Assembly: GCF_013410955.1 (NCBI RefSeq)
Contig: NZ_JACCCG010000007.1
Location: 1 to 64,000 of the forward strand
Source: Microbacterium sp. AK009
GTDB lineage: Bacteria; Actinomycetota; Actinomycetes; Actinomycetales; Microbacteriaceae
Direction: 5' to 3'
Length of the DNA stretch: 64,000 nucleotides
The position numbers and the translations under genes were made by a program. The notes below the pieces were generated by a model that saw nothing but the letters and a program-made list of their open reading frames with translations, was not told the DNA's origin and ran no database searches. Positions 45,559 through 54,538 of the stretch are shown here, piece after piece. Each line of letters opens with the position of its first letter. Within the stretch, counting starts at the first letter, position 1.

Positions 45559-46668
45559 TCAGTCCCGCGGCCGGGACTGAACCCTGCGATCAGCGCGCCG
45601 TCCGAGCCACTCGCGGATGCGTGTGACGACGGAGTCGGGCCGGGGAGGGGGGACCTCCCCTTGGCGCAGCAGGGAGCCGTGCTCGCGAGTGATCCGGCTC
45701 GCACGTTCGTTCCGCTCGATGACCGTGGTGTCCCGCAGCGGGATGTGGACGGCCTCCTCGGCGGGAAACCCCGCTTGCAGCTCTCGGCCCCGCTCGATCT
45801 CGGCATTCAGCTCCACTCCGAGCAGGAGGGCGACGTTGACCAGGAAGAGCCAGATCAGAAAGATCGTCACTCCGGCGAACGTGCCGAACGTCTCGTTGTA
45901 GCGTGCGAAGTTCGACACGTAGAAGCCGAAACCGAGCGAGGCCGTACCCATCACCAGCAGAGCGACGAATGCGCCGAGCACCAGCCACCGGAATCGCGGC
46001 AATCGGATGTTTCCGGTGCCCCGGTAGAGGATCGCGATGACGCCGACGAGGGCGAGCGCGAACACCGGCCACCGTGCGATGCTCCAGACATCGAGGGCCA
46101 CCTCTCCGAAGCCCAGGAGGCCTCCGACGAGCCGCAGGGTGGGTCCCGAGAGCATCACGATGGCGATCATCAGCATCACGGCGGCGAGGAGCAGGACGGT
46201 GAGCCCGAGCTGGAACGGCTTGCGTTTCCAGTACGGACGGCCTTCCGCCACGCCGTAGATGCGGTTGACGCAGCGCCCGAACGCGCTGACATAGATGGAC
46301 GACGACCACAGCGCGACCGCGATGCTCAGAATGAGCGCGATGTCCGCGCCCGTCGTTCCCGAGACGTTGGCGAGTATGGCGTCGGCGGTGTCGATGACCG
46401 CGCCCGGTGCCACTTGTTCCAAGAGCGAGAGCAGCCGCTCGCGGACGTCGTCGCTGTCCCCCACGATGCCGATCACCGCCATGATCGCCAGACCTGCGGG
46501 GAAGATCGCCAGCACGCCGAAGAACGTGAGGGAGCCCGCCGCGTCCACGCCGTCGTCGCGCACGAACTCCACGAACGTGCGCCGGAGCACGTATCTCCAG
46601 GTGGCGCTACGGATCTGGGTGGGCCACGACGGCTTCTCGGCGTCGGCGGAGGTGAGGGCGTCGACCAT
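45559..46668 (-). CDS. YihY/BrkB-family membrane protein
   Basis: The 369-residue protein has six predicted membrane spans and the family pattern DDGVDAAGSLTFFGVLAIFPAGLAIMAV near the N-terminus and FGTFAGVTIFLIWLFLVNVALLLGVELNAEIER near the C-terminus. Function in the family is unsettled (once thought to be RNase BN; transporter-like roles proposed). The basic C-terminal tail of about 80 residues is cytoplasmic. TATCGT (minus strand, 46676-46681) lies seven bases before ATG 46668, supporting this start over GTG 46677. Confidence 0.9.
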   Translation of the reverse strand: MVDALTSADAEKPSWPTQIRSATWRYVLRRTFVEFVRDDGVDAAGSLTFFGVLAIFPAGLAIMAVIGIVGDSDDVRERLLSLLEQVAPGAVIDTADAILANVSGTTGADIALILSIAVALWSSSIYVSAFGRCVNRIYGVAEGRPYWKRKPFQLGLTVLLLAAVMLMIAIVMLSGPTLRLVGGLLGFGEVALDVWSIARWPVFALALVGVIAILYRGTGNIRLPRFRWLVLGAFVALLVMGTASLGFGFYVSNFARYNETFGTFAGVTIFLIWLFLVNVALLLGVELNAEIERGRELQAGFPAEEAVHIPLRDTTVIERNERASRITREHGSLLRQGEVPPPRPDSVVTRIREWLGRRADRRVQSRPRD

Positions 46669-46727
46669 GCGTGCCACGATAGGTCGGCCCTGGGAACATG
46701 ATGCCGGCGACGTGCGAGACTGAGGGA

Positions 46728-47348
46728 GTGTCCACTGCTCGAGCCGTCCGCGTCGTGCGGGGTTCGGTGGCAGCCGGGGTTGCGACGTTCGTCGCCCTGG
46801 TGTCGCATGTCACGGGCGGCGGTCACATGCCCGGGTGGCTGGGAATCGTCGTGCCGCTCATCCTGTCTCTGGCGGTCTGCACGGTTCTCGCTGGACGGCG
46901 GGTGTCGCTGTGGCGGCTGTCTCTGGCCGTCGCGGTGAGCCAGGTGCTGTTCCACACGCTCTTCGTTCTGGGCGCGGTGCCTTCGTCCGCTTCCTCGCCT
47001 GTCGTGTCTTCGCATCACGCTCACGGCGTGGCGTCTCTGGCGATGACCGACGCCGCGGGGTCATCGACGAATCTGCATGCGGATGCGTCGATGTGGCTCA
47101 TGCACGGTCTTGCCGCGGTTGTGACGATCGCTGCGCTGTACCGCGGCGAGCGGGCGCTCGACCGGCTGTGGGAGATCGTCGCGGAGTTCGCTCGTTGGGC
47201 GTGGCGCCGGCTTTTCCCGGTTCTGAATCTGCCTGTGCGGCCTCTCTCGGGGCGCGTCGCCGCCGTCGGCACGTGGGTGCCGCCGGTGGCTTCGGCCATC
47301 GTCTTCGCGGTGTCGCGGCGCGGGCCGCCGGCCGTCGCTGTGTTCTGA
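46728..47348 (+). CDS. Hypothetical His-rich membrane protein, copper-locus associated
   Basis: The 206-residue protein is unrecognised. It has about four predicted spans (near 10-28, 36-56, 64-85 and 128-146) and His/Met-rich segments in or between them: SHVTGGGHMPG, LFHTLF, SSHHAHG and NLHADASMWLMHG. These suit binding of copper or another soft metal. It is the first gene of a same-strand run with CopC, PCu(A)C and a DyP peroxidase, where other actinobacteria carry CopD or Sco, so a copper import or insertion role is possible. GTG 46728 is preferred (GAGACT six bases upstream); ATG 46698 is an alternative. Confidence 0.65.
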   Translation: MSTARAVRVVRGSVAAGVATFVALVSHVTGGGHMPGWLGIVVPLILSLAVCTVLAGRRVSLWRLSLAVAVSQVLFHTLFVLGAVPSSASSPVVSSHHAHGVASLAMTDAAGSSTNLHADASMWLMHGLAAVVTIAALYRGERALDRLWEIVAEFARWAWRRLFPVLNLPVRPLSGRVAAVGTWVPPVASAIVFAVSRRGPPAVAVF

Positions 47349-47452
47349 CCTTCGCCGACGCCGCAGCCTGACGCGCGCCTCGGCGCGTTCCTCGCGTTCC
47401 CTCCGAGCGCTCGAATCCTGCGCACCCTTCACGGTGCGTGCGAGAGGTTGTC

Positions 47453-48070
47453 ATGTCACCGATCCGCCGGTTCTCGGTCGGGCTGGTGGCGGCGGTCGTC
47501 GTGGTTCTGGCGTCCGTTGCCCCGGCTTCGGCTCACGATGAATTGCTGTCCAGTTCGCCCGGGGAGGATGCGCGTCTGGATGTCCCGCCGTCTTCCGTGT
47601 CACTGACCTTCAGCGGCGATGTGATGGAGCTCGGCGCCCTGGTGCTGGTTGCAGACCATGCGGATCGAGATTGGACGGCTGCGGCTCCCGTCATCGAGTG
47701 GGACACCTTGACTGTTCCTCTCGAGGAGGGCATGCCGGTCGGTGGGTACGAGATTCGGTGGCGGGTCGTCTCCTCGGACGGTCACCCCATCTCCGGGGTG
47801 ATCCCGTTCACCGTGGGGAACGCTGAACCCTTGCAACGCAGCGCCGCTGCCGGCGGCACAGATGCGTCCACGGACACGGGTGGGGCCGCAGCGCCGGAAC
47901 AGCAGAGTCAGAACGCACAGGAGAACGGGGGCGTCCTCCGAGTCGTCCTCATCGGCATCGCGGGCGCAGCTGTGGCTGTCGCCGTGCTCGCCGCCATCTT
48001 CTTCCTTCGCCGTCGACGTCACGTCGTCGGTGCCGACGAGGCCGTTGCGCCGCCGTCGGAGCATTCCTGA
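47453..48070 (+). CDS. CopC-type copper-binding protein with C-terminal anchor
   Basis: The 205-residue protein has a signal peptide whose predicted cleavage (PASA|HDELL) leaves His28 as the mature N-terminus, the Cu(II) ligand of CopC proteins; DGHPISG supplies the second histidine. The Ig-like domain spans about 28-125, followed by a Gly/Ala/Gln linker and a C-terminal membrane span (about 165-190) with a basic stop-transfer. It should bind copper at the outer membrane face. GAGAGG precedes ATG 47453. It lies between the His-rich membrane protein and PCu(A)C. Confidence 0.9.
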   Translation: MSPIRRFSVGLVAAVVVVLASVAPASAHDELLSSSPGEDARLDVPPSSVSLTFSGDVMELGALVLVADHADRDWTAAAPVIEWDTLTVPLEEGMPVGGYEIRWRVVSSDGHPISGVIPFTVGNAEPLQRSAAAGGTDASTDTGGAAAPEQQSQNAQENGGVLRVVLIGIAGAAVAVAVLAAIFFLRRRRHVVGADEAVAPPSEHS

Positions 48071-48084
48071 AAGGTACCTTCGTG

Positions 48085-48621
48085 ATGAATCGTTCTACCC
48101 GCACCCGCCTCGGCGTCCTCACCGCCGTGGCTGCGCTTGCCCTCACTGGCTGCGCAACCTCCACGACCCCGGCGACCGACACCGCCGCCACCATCTCTGC
48201 GGGCGACGCTGTCGTCATCAGTGATGCGTGGGTCAAGTCAGCCGAGTCCGGCATGTCGGCCGCGTTCGGAGAACTCACCAACGACAGCGACACAGACGTG
48301 ACGGTGGTGTCGGCCACGACCGAGGCGTCATCCATGATCGAACTCCACGAGACGGTGGAGAACGATGACGGCCAGATGGTGATGCGCGAGATCGGAGGCG
48401 GGTTCGTGATCCCCGCCGACGGTTCGATGACCCTCGAACCCGGTGGCAATCACATCATGCTGATGGACCTCACCGCGCCGCTTGCGGCGGGGGAGGAGGT
48501 CACCTTCACCCTCACCTTCTCCGACGACAGCACATACGAGTTCACCGCGCCGGTGAAGGACTACTCCGGCGCGAACGAGACGTATGAGGGCGGGGAGATG
48601 GACATGGAGATGGATCAGTAA
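48085..48621 (+). CDS. PCu(A)C-type copper chaperone lipoprotein
   Basis: The 178-residue lipoprotein has lipobox ALTGC (Cys23) and the PCu(A)C copper site formed by His88 (IELHET), Met98/Met100 (GQMVM), His123 and Met125 (NHIML). Such chaperones deliver Cu(I) to extracytoplasmic cuproenzymes such as cytochrome oxidase. A Met/Glu-rich tail (EMDMEMDQ) may add a weak site. ATG 48085 follows a GTG at 48082. The stop codon overlaps the first base of the peroxidase ATG. Confidence 0.92.
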   Translation: MNRSTRTRLGVLTAVAALALTGCATSTTPATDTAATISAGDAVVISDAWVKSAESGMSAAFGELTNDSDTDVTVVSATTEASSMIELHETVENDDGQMVMREIGGGFVIPADGSMTLEPGGNHIMLMDLTAPLAAGEEVTFTLTFSDDSTYEFTAPVKDYSGANETYEGGEMDMEMDQ

Positions 48622-49862
48622 TGGCTCCCCGCGATCGGAGCAGCCGTTCTGATCGCAGCGGCTCGACCCGGCGGCAGTTCCTCCTCGGAGGCGCTGTCGC
48701 CGGCGTCGGCGCCGTCACCGCGATCGGAATCGACACCGCACTTCGCGCCGCGCCCGAACCCGCCCGCTCCACGGCTGCCGCATCGGTCCCGCTGAACGGC
48801 GACGTGACGGTGCCGTTCCACGGCGAGCATCAGGCCGGCATCGACACCGCCGCTCAAGCCCACGGGACGTTCCTCGCCCTCGACCTTCTTCCCGGCGTCG
48901 ACAGGGACGGGCTGCGGCGGATGATGCGGATCCTCACCGACGACGCCGCCCGCATGACGCAGGGACAGCCTGCCCTGGCCGACTCCGAGCCCGAGCTCGC
49001 GGTCGCCCCCGCCCGCCTCACCGTCACCTTCGGGTTCGGCGCCGGGCTCGTCGCGCGGGCCGGCGGCACCGGTCCGGCATGGCTTGCCCCGCTGCCGGCG
49101 TTCGGGATCGATCAACTGCAACCCGGGTACAGCGATGGTGACCTACTGATCCAGATCGCTGCGGACGACCCGCTGACGGTGGCGCACGCTTCGCGCATGC
49201 TGCTGAAAGACACCCGCAGCTTCGCCACGCTCCGCTGGACCCAGCAGGGATTCCGACGCGCTCACGGCTCGGTCAAACCCGGCACGACCATGCGGAACCT
49301 CTTCGGCCAGGTCGACGGCACCACCAATCCCGAACCGGGCACCGCCGACTTCGACGCGGTGGTCTGGAACACCGCTGACGGATGGGCCGCCGGCGGCACC
49401 GGGGTCGTGATCCGGAGGATCGCCATGGATCTCGACACGTGGGACCGCCTGGATCGGCCCGGGAGGGATCAGTCGGTCGGCCGCTACCAGTCCAACGGCG
49501 CGCCGCTGACCGGTACGGACGAGTTCGACGAACCCGACTTCGACGCCAAGACGCCGATCGGCTTTCCGGTCATCCCGGAGTTCTCCCACCTGCGCCGCTC
49601 CCGAAGCGACAACCCGCACGAGCGCATCTTCCGTCGCGCGTTCAACTACGACGACACCCCCGCCGCGGGGCAGATCGCCAACGCCGGGCTCATCTTCGTG
49701 TCGTTCCAAGCCGACATCGACCGGCAGTTCATCCCGATCCAACGCCGCCTCGACGAACTCGACCTGCTCAACGAATGGACCACCCCCATCGGCTCCGCCG
49801 TCTTCGCCGCACCACCCGGATGCGCCGAGGGCGGCTTCATCGGCGAGACACTTCTCACCTGA
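48621..49862 (+). CDS. Tat-exported DyP-type haem peroxidase
   Basis: The 413-residue protein begins with a Tat signal (STRRQFLLGG, twin Arg at 17-18) and has the DyP signature FGQVDGTTNPEPG (GxxDG) with its catalytic aspartate, and later histidines (FSHLRR, NPHERIF) as haem-ligand candidates. It resembles EfeB and the actinobacterial DtpA group. In Streptomyces a Tat-exported DyP is co-encoded with copper chaperones and needed for maturation of a copper oxidase; the same logic may apply here, by inference. It is coupled to the PCu(A)C gene (TAATG). Confidence 0.93.
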   Translation: MAPRDRSSRSDRSGSTRRQFLLGGAVAGVGAVTAIGIDTALRAAPEPARSTAAASVPLNGDVTVPFHGEHQAGIDTAAQAHGTFLALDLLPGVDRDGLRRMMRILTDDAARMTQGQPALADSEPELAVAPARLTVTFGFGAGLVARAGGTGPAWLAPLPAFGIDQLQPGYSDGDLLIQIAADDPLTVAHASRMLLKDTRSFATLRWTQQGFRRAHGSVKPGTTMRNLFGQVDGTTNPEPGTADFDAVVWNTADGWAAGGTGVVIRRIAMDLDTWDRLDRPGRDQSVGRYQSNGAPLTGTDEFDEPDFDAKTPIGFPVIPEFSHLRRSRSDNPHERIFRRAFNYDDTPAAGQIANAGLIFVSFQADIDRQFIPIQRRLDELDLLNEWTTPIGSAVFAAPPGCAEGGFIGETLLT

Positions 49863-49956
49863 AGGAGGCGCACAACCACCCCTTGAGGTGTCGACCGTTC
49901 GGAACCCGTGCGGCGGGGGGAGGTGCGGCTCTCGCGACGGATGCGAGGATGACGAC

Positions 49957-50415
49957 ATGATCGAGTTCCGTGAAGCCCGGCACTCCGATCTCGACGACAT
50001 GGTCGAGGTCCAGAACGCGATCCACCGCGCGGGGCTGCGCGCCTCTCCGGTCGATGCCGTCTTCGTGACCGAGCGATATCTCGACCCCGAGCACTCCCTC
50101 TCCTGCACGGTCGCGGACCGCGGCGGTGTGGTCGTCGGATTCCAGTCGTTGAAACGAGCGTGGGAGGGAAACCCCTATGGCGTGGAGACCGGCTGGGGAA
50201 TCATCGGCACCCACATACATCCCGATGCCGCACGCAGGGGCATCGGACGCGGCCTGTTCGACCGCTCGCTCGCGGCGGCCCGAGCCGCCGGGCTCGCCCA
50301 CATCGACGCGACGATCGGGGCGGACAACTCCGCGGCGTTGGCGTACTACGCGGCGATGGGATTCGCTCCCTATCGCGACGGCGACGGAGCCGTCCCGCAC
50401 CGCTTCGATCTGTGA
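49957..50415 (+). CDS. GNAT-family N-acetyltransferase
   Basis: The 152-residue protein has the acetyl-CoA-binding signature IHPDAARRGIGRGLF and the C-terminal ADNSAALAYYAAMGFAPY of GNAT enzymes. Its substrate is unknown. GAGGAT at 49945-49950 lies six bases before ATG 49957, in keeping with the leaderless pattern. The open frame extends to GTG 49888 without family similarity. Confidence 0.87.
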   Translation: MIEFREARHSDLDDMVEVQNAIHRAGLRASPVDAVFVTERYLDPEHSLSCTVADRGGVVVGFQSLKRAWEGNPYGVETGWGIIGTHIHPDAARRGIGRGLFDRSLAAARAAGLAHIDATIGADNSAALAYYAAMGFAPYRDGDGAVPHRFDL

Positions 50416-50510
50416 GACCGGTCGAGTGTGACGACGCATCACGTCCGGCGCGATGATCCCGCGCATCGGGCGGATCGCTGCGGCTTCGGCGTTGCCCGGA
50501 GGGAATGAAG

Positions 50511-50541
50511 AAACCCCCGTGTGTAGAAGCCACACGAGGGT
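50511..50541 (-). terminator. Terminator downstream of tRNA-Phe
   Basis: On the minus strand an inverted repeat (ACCCTCGTGTG pairing with CACACGGGGGT, one mismatch) is followed by TTTCTT, placed just after the 3' end of tRNA-Phe. This is a typical intrinsic terminator for the tRNA transcript. Confidence 0.8.
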
Positions 50542-50546
50542 CCCAG

Positions 50547-50619
50547 TGGCTCCGACGGGCGTCGATCCCGTGACCTCACGATTTTCAGTCGTGCGCTCTA
50601 CCAACTGAGCTACAGAGCC
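50547..50619 (-). tRNA. tRNA-Phe (GAA)
   Basis: The 73-base gene folds into a cloverleaf with acceptor GGCTCTG paired to CGGAGCC, discriminator A, D-arm GCTCAGTTGGTAGAGC, anticodon loop ACTGAAAATC (GAA) and T-arm with GATCGACGCC. CCA is not encoded. It is the last tRNA of three on the minus strand. Confidence 0.95.
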
Positions 50620-50699
50620 GCGCAGCATCCGTATCGCGAACGACGCGATGCCACGTCCTAGACGAAAGGCCCTCTCGAAAGAAGGCCCGCCGCTTGGAG

Positions 50700-50773
50700 C
50701 GACCCTGACGGGACTTGAACCCGCGACCTCCGCCGTGACAGGGCGGCACGCTAACCAACTGCGCTACAGGGCC
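50700..50773 (-). tRNA. tRNA-Asp (GTC)
   Basis: The 74-base gene has acceptor GGCCCTG paired to CAGGGTC with a G-U pair, discriminator G, anticodon loop CCTGTCACG (GTC) and T-arm CGGGTTCAAGTCCCG. A small hairpin with GGCC arms and a short T-run lies between it and tRNA-Phe (50667-50690) and may be a weak terminator or processing site. Confidence 0.95.
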
Positions 50774-50800
50774 ATGCTTATTCAATTGTGCCTTACGGAG

Positions 50801-50873
50801 TGACCCCAACGGGATTCGAACCCGTGCTACCGCCGTGAAAGGGCGGCGTCCTAGGCCGCTAAACGATGGGGCC
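50801..50873 (-). tRNA. tRNA-Glu (TTC)
   Basis: The 73-base gene has acceptor GGCCCCA paired to TGGGGTC with a G-U pair, discriminator A, anticodon loop CCTTTCACG (TTC) and T-arm ACGGGTTCGAATCCCGT. It is the first tRNA of the minus-strand cluster Glu-Asp-Phe. Confidence 0.95.
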
Positions 50874-51056
50874 GGATGAACGAACCCGGAGGCTCACTCG
50901 CCGACGCCCAAGCATACGCAATCCCCGGCGCTTGCGCCAATCGAGCTCTCGGATGCCGCGTCGCTCCGCGCGTCGCGCGCGTGAGCGGTGGGCTCCACCA
51001 CGACACTGGGGCGAAAGGCAGACCGGGATCGACGGGCACGATTCCGGTGATCACCG

Positions 51057-51120
51057 TTGCGATTGTGACTGATGTTGCTAATGTGATGCACGTCTACTTC
51101 TGCCTGTGCGCGAAGGAGAG
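51057..51120 (+). promoter_or_regulatory. Promoter and RBS of M23 peptidase gene
   Basis: TTGCGA (51057-51062), a 16-base spacer and TAATGT (51079-51084) form a good promoter, with AAGGAGAG (51113-51120) as ribosome-binding sequence five bases before GTG 51126. The rest of 50874-51056 shows nothing recognisable. Confidence 0.6.
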
Positions 51121-51125
51121 GGCCT

Positions 51126-52568
51126 GTGGACTCCGACGCTATGCATGACGACTGCGGCTGCGCGCCCACGGCACGCGAGAAGGCGATGCTCTGGCCCGAC
51201 CTCAGTCGTCGCGGCCTGCTCGGGCTCGGGATCTTCGGCCTCGCCGCAGCGGGCGCGCTGACGGGTCCTGCTCTTGCGCCGGCCTTCGCTGTCGATTACC
51301 CGTCGTGGGACGACGTCGAGCGCGCCAAGCAGAACGAGGGCGCGAAGGCCGCGGAGATCACCCGCATCGAGGGCCTGATCGCCAGCCTCGCCGCCGATGT
51401 CGCCGCGAAACAGGCGGAAGCGGTCCGGGCCGGCGACGAGTACTACGAGGCGCAGCAGGCCTTTTTCGAGGCCGCCTACCGCGCCGATGAGTTGCAGCGG
51501 CAGGCGGACGAGCAGGCCGAGAAGGCCACGGATGCCGCCAACAAGGCCGGCCGCGTGGCCGCCGAGCTCTATCGGAACGGCGGTGACGACACTTCGCTCG
51601 AGCTGTTCTTCGCCGGCTCCGCCGCCACGGCCGATGATCTGCTCGCCAAGCTCGGCACGATGGACAAGCTCGTTGAGCGCAACCGCGGGGTCTACGCCGA
51701 GGCGATCACCGCCCGCGACTCAGCGCAGAGCCTCAGCGACCAGGCCGCCGTGCAGCGTGCGGAGCGCGACCGCCTGCAGCAGGAGGCGGAGCAGAAGATG
51801 GTGGCCGCGCAGGAGGCGGCCGCCGCAGCCGAGGCGGCTCTGGCTGCGCAGCAGACGCATCGCGTCGAGCTCGAGGCCCAGCTCGCGGCCCTTCGCGACA
51901 CCACCGCCAAGACGATCGCCGACTACCAGGCCGGCGTCGAGGCCCGTCGCAAGGCCGAGGAGGAGCGCAAGCGCCGCGAGGAGGAGGAAGCTCGCGCCCG
52001 TGCGGCCGAGGCCGCCCGCCTCGCTGAGGAGGAGCGCAAGCGTCGCGAAGCCCAGCAGAACAGCGGCGGCGGCGGTGGCGGCGGCGGTGGCGGTGGCGGC
52101 GGTGGCGGCGGTGGCGGCGGCGGCGGAGGCGGCGGGAACGGCGGCGGCGTCGTCGGGACCGGCTGGGCTCGTCCGTCGTCGGGCTGGCGGTCCTCCGGCT
52201 ACGGGTGGCGCACCAGCCAGTGCGGCCCGCAGGGATGTGCGAGCTCGTTCCACGCCGGGGTCGACCTGGCCGCCGGGTGCGGTGCGGGGATCTTCGCCGC
52301 CTCAGCGGGCCGGGTGACCTATTCCGGCTACAACGGCGGGTACGGCAATTACGTCCGCATCGATCACGGCGGCGGCATCGGCACCGGCTACGGCCACATG
52401 TCGGCGATCTATGTCGGCTACGGCCAGTGGGTCAACGCCGGTCAGCTCATCGGCGCCGAGGGCAACACCGGACGCTCGTTCGGCTGCCACCTCCACTTCG
52501 AGTGCTACGTCAACGGGGGCACGACGAACCCGATCGACTTCATGGCCGCCCGGGGCATCGGCGTCTGA
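51126..52568 (+). CDS. Secreted M23 peptidase with coiled coil and polyglycine linker
   Basis: The 480-residue protein has a Tat-like signal (SRRGLLGLGIFGLAAAG), a long coiled coil (about 60-310, very rich in Ala, Glu, Arg), a run of 24 consecutive glycines encoded at 52066-52137, and a C-terminal LytM domain. HAGVD and HLHFE provide the zinc ligands of an active M23 endopeptidase. Coiled-coil plus LytM is the layout of cell-separation hydrolases and their activators, so it probably trims septal peptidoglycan. GTG 51126 has the best ribosome-binding sequence; ATG 51141 would shorten it by five residues. Confidence 0.9.
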   Translation: MDSDAMHDDCGCAPTAREKAMLWPDLSRRGLLGLGIFGLAAAGALTGPALAPAFAVDYPSWDDVERAKQNEGAKAAEITRIEGLIASLAADVAAKQAEAVRAGDEYYEAQQAFFEAAYRADELQRQADEQAEKATDAANKAGRVAAELYRNGGDDTSLELFFAGSAATADDLLAKLGTMDKLVERNRGVYAEAITARDSAQSLSDQAAVQRAERDRLQQEAEQKMVAAQEAAAAAEAALAAQQTHRVELEAQLAALRDTTAKTIADYQAGVEARRKAEEERKRREEEEARARAAEAARLAEEERKRREAQQNSGGGGGGGGGGGGGGGGGGGGGGGGNGGGVVGTGWARPSSGWRSSGYGWRTSQCGPQGCASSFHAGVDLAAGCGAGIFAASAGRVTYSGYNGGYGNYVRIDHGGGIGTGYGHMSAIYVGYGQWVNAGQLIGAEGNTGRSFGCHLHFECYVNGGTTNPIDFMAARGIGV

Positions 52569-52593
52569 TCGCCCGGGTCGTGTCGCCCGTCGG

Positions 52594-53925
52594 TCAGTCG
52601 AGGGCTGCTCGAACCTCGTCCGCGATCCGTCGCGCATCCCGGATGTCCGTGTCGTCGGCGGCGTGCACGTCGATCGCGCGCACGGTGCGTGCCAGTTCGG
52701 TCCGCAGCACCTCCCGCTGGCCGTCATCGACGGTGCGACGGCCGACCTCGCCGTAGGCGCGGAGCAGACGGCCGGCGACGAGCGGGTCACCGGAGCCGTA
52801 GTGACGAACACGGCCGAGGCTCAGCGCGACGAGCGATGCGAACGAGGCGTGCGCCGGAATGAGACGCGCGACACCTGTGTCATCCGTGAACGACGCCGGC
52901 AGCGGACCGCGCGCGGCGATGTCCGCGAGGAGGTCGGCCAGATGCCCCACCGCGTACTCGGCCGTCGTCGGGTCGTTGACTCCGGGGGAGAGGGCCTTCA
53001 TCGCGACGTCGGTGATCTGCCGTATCCCGAAGCTCACATCCTGCGAGGGAGTGGGCTCGTACGACAGGCTGAACTGATCGCGAAGGCGGCCATCGAGGCC
53101 GGCATCAGCGCGCGTCGCTTCGCCCGCGCGCGGCCACCACCGAACCAGCGGCGAGCCGGTCACCACATTCGCGCCCGTCGGTGAGATCTCCTCGACGACG
53201 ACGTCGTGCTCGCGCGCGATCGCGACCAGCTCGGACCGGTCGACCTCGGAGAGGAAGCCCGACGTCGTCGCGGTCACCTCCCGTGCTTCCTGCGGCGTTC
53301 GAGGGGCGACCGGGGCCGGGCGCCCCGGCGCAGCATCCCACAGCATCCCGATGGTGCGAGACGCTTCCCGGTGAGCGTCGCGCATCATGGTCTCGAGCCG
53401 AAGCTGCCGCGCAAGATGCCCGAGGAAGAACGTCAGCATCACCACGCTGGTGAGCGTCAGGACGGATGCCACGGTGACCGCGATCCGAGGGACGAAGGCG
53501 CTCGCATCCTCGGTGGCGTCCTCCACCGTCCGCAGCACCGTCAGGGCGTAGGCGAACGTACCGATGAAGATCGCCAGGGTCGCGTGCACCATCCGGTCGG
53601 CGGCGAACATCCGCAGCAGCCGCGGCGAGCCCTGGCTGCTTGCCAGCTGCAGGGCGACGACGGTCAACGAGAACGTCAGCGATGTGACGGTGATGACCGA
53701 GCCGGCGATCGCCGAGAGCACAGCCCGCGCCGCCTCGACGCCCCCTCCGAACAGCAGAGCGGCGAAGGTGGCGGGCAGGTCTTGATCGATCGCCCGGTCG
53801 ACCTCGGGAAGCACGACGCCGAGGATGACGGCGACCACCGTCGCGGCGAGCGGGATCGGCCACAGCCGCGAGGCGATGGCCTCGGAGAGCGCGGCGGCGC
53901 GTGGCCCGAACCCGTTCCGCGCCAC
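52594..53925 (-). CDS. DUF2254 family membrane protein
   Basis: The 443-residue protein has four predicted membrane spans in its first 200 residues (first near 24-42) with SVITVTSLTFSLTVVALQLASSQGSPRLL between, a DUF2254 hallmark, then a soluble region of about 240 residues. FGIRQITDVAMKALSPGVNDPTTA is also characteristic. Function is unknown for the family. GTG 53925 follows GGAG at good spacing, 14 bases after the ppa stop, so it is probably co-transcribed with ppa. The open frame continues into ppa, which is shadow. Confidence 0.88.
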   Translation of the reverse strand: MARNGFGPRAAALSEAIASRLWPIPLAATVVAVILGVVLPEVDRAIDQDLPATFAALLFGGGVEAARAVLSAIAGSVITVTSLTFSLTVVALQLASSQGSPRLLRMFAADRMVHATLAIFIGTFAYALTVLRTVEDATEDASAFVPRIAVTVASVLTLTSVVMLTFFLGHLARQLRLETMMRDAHREASRTIGMLWDAAPGRPAPVAPRTPQEAREVTATTSGFLSEVDRSELVAIAREHDVVVEEISPTGANVVTGSPLVRWWPRAGEATRADAGLDGRLRDQFSLSYEPTPSQDVSFGIRQITDVAMKALSPGVNDPTTAEYAVGHLADLLADIAARGPLPASFTDDTGVARLIPAHASFASLVALSLGRVRHYGSGDPLVAGRLLRAYGEVGRRTVDDGQREVLRTELARTVRAIDVHAADDTDIRDARRIADEVRAALD

Positions 53926-53938
53926 CGTCGCTCCAGCC

Positions 53939-54475
53939 TCAGTCCAGCGTGTTGGGGGCTTCGCCCTCACCCTGGGTGCGGGTCTCGCCCTCGTGCTCTT
54001 CAAAGCGGACGAAGGCCTCGCTCACCAGGCGCTCCGCCTCGGCGGCGCCTGCCCACTGGTCGACCTTGACCCACTTGTTCGGCTCGAGGTCCTTGTAGTG
54101 CTCGAAGAAGTGCCCGATCTCGTTCTTGGTGTACTCGGGGATGTCGTCGACATCCTGGATGTGCGACCAGCGCGGGTCCTTCGCGAGCACCGCGACGACC
54201 TTGTCGTCGCCGCCGGCTTCGTCGACCATCTTCAGCACGCCGACGGGGCGGACCTTCGCGAGGATGCCGGGCATGAGGTCCTGGTCGAGGAGCACCAGCA
54301 CGTCGAGCGGGTCGCCGTCTTCGCCGAGGGTGTTCTCGAAGAACCCGTAGTTGGTCGGGTACCCCATCGGCGTGAAGAGGATGCGGTCGAGGAAGACCCG
54401 TCCGGTGCCGTGGTCGACCTCGTACTTGATGTTGCTGTTGCGCGGGATCTCGATGACGGCGTCGTATGCGCCCAT
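53939..54475 (-). CDS. ppa: Inorganic pyrophosphatase
   Basis: This soluble family-I enzyme hydrolyses pyrophosphate to drive biosynthesis. The 178-residue protein has VIEIPRNSNIKYEVDHGTG, YPTNYGFFENTLGEDGDPLDVLVLLD (metal-binding acidic cluster) and DPRWSHIQDVDDIP, as in bacterial PPases (about 160-175 residues). It is divergent in function from, but adjacent to, tilS and hpt, a gene neighbourhood common in Actinobacteria. Confidence 0.96.
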   Translation of the reverse strand: MGAYDAVIEIPRNSNIKYEVDHGTGRVFLDRILFTPMGYPTNYGFFENTLGEDGDPLDVLVLLDQDLMPGILAKVRPVGVLKMVDEAGGDDKVVAVLAKDPRWSHIQDVDDIPEYTKNEIGHFFEHYKDLEPNKWVKVDQWAGAAEAERLVSEAFVRFEEHEGETRTQGEGEAPNTLD

Positions 54476-54538
54476 GCCTGTGCTCCTTCAGAACGGGTGG
54501 GTGGCCGGCGACCAGCCTAGTCGCGGCGGCCTGCGCGC

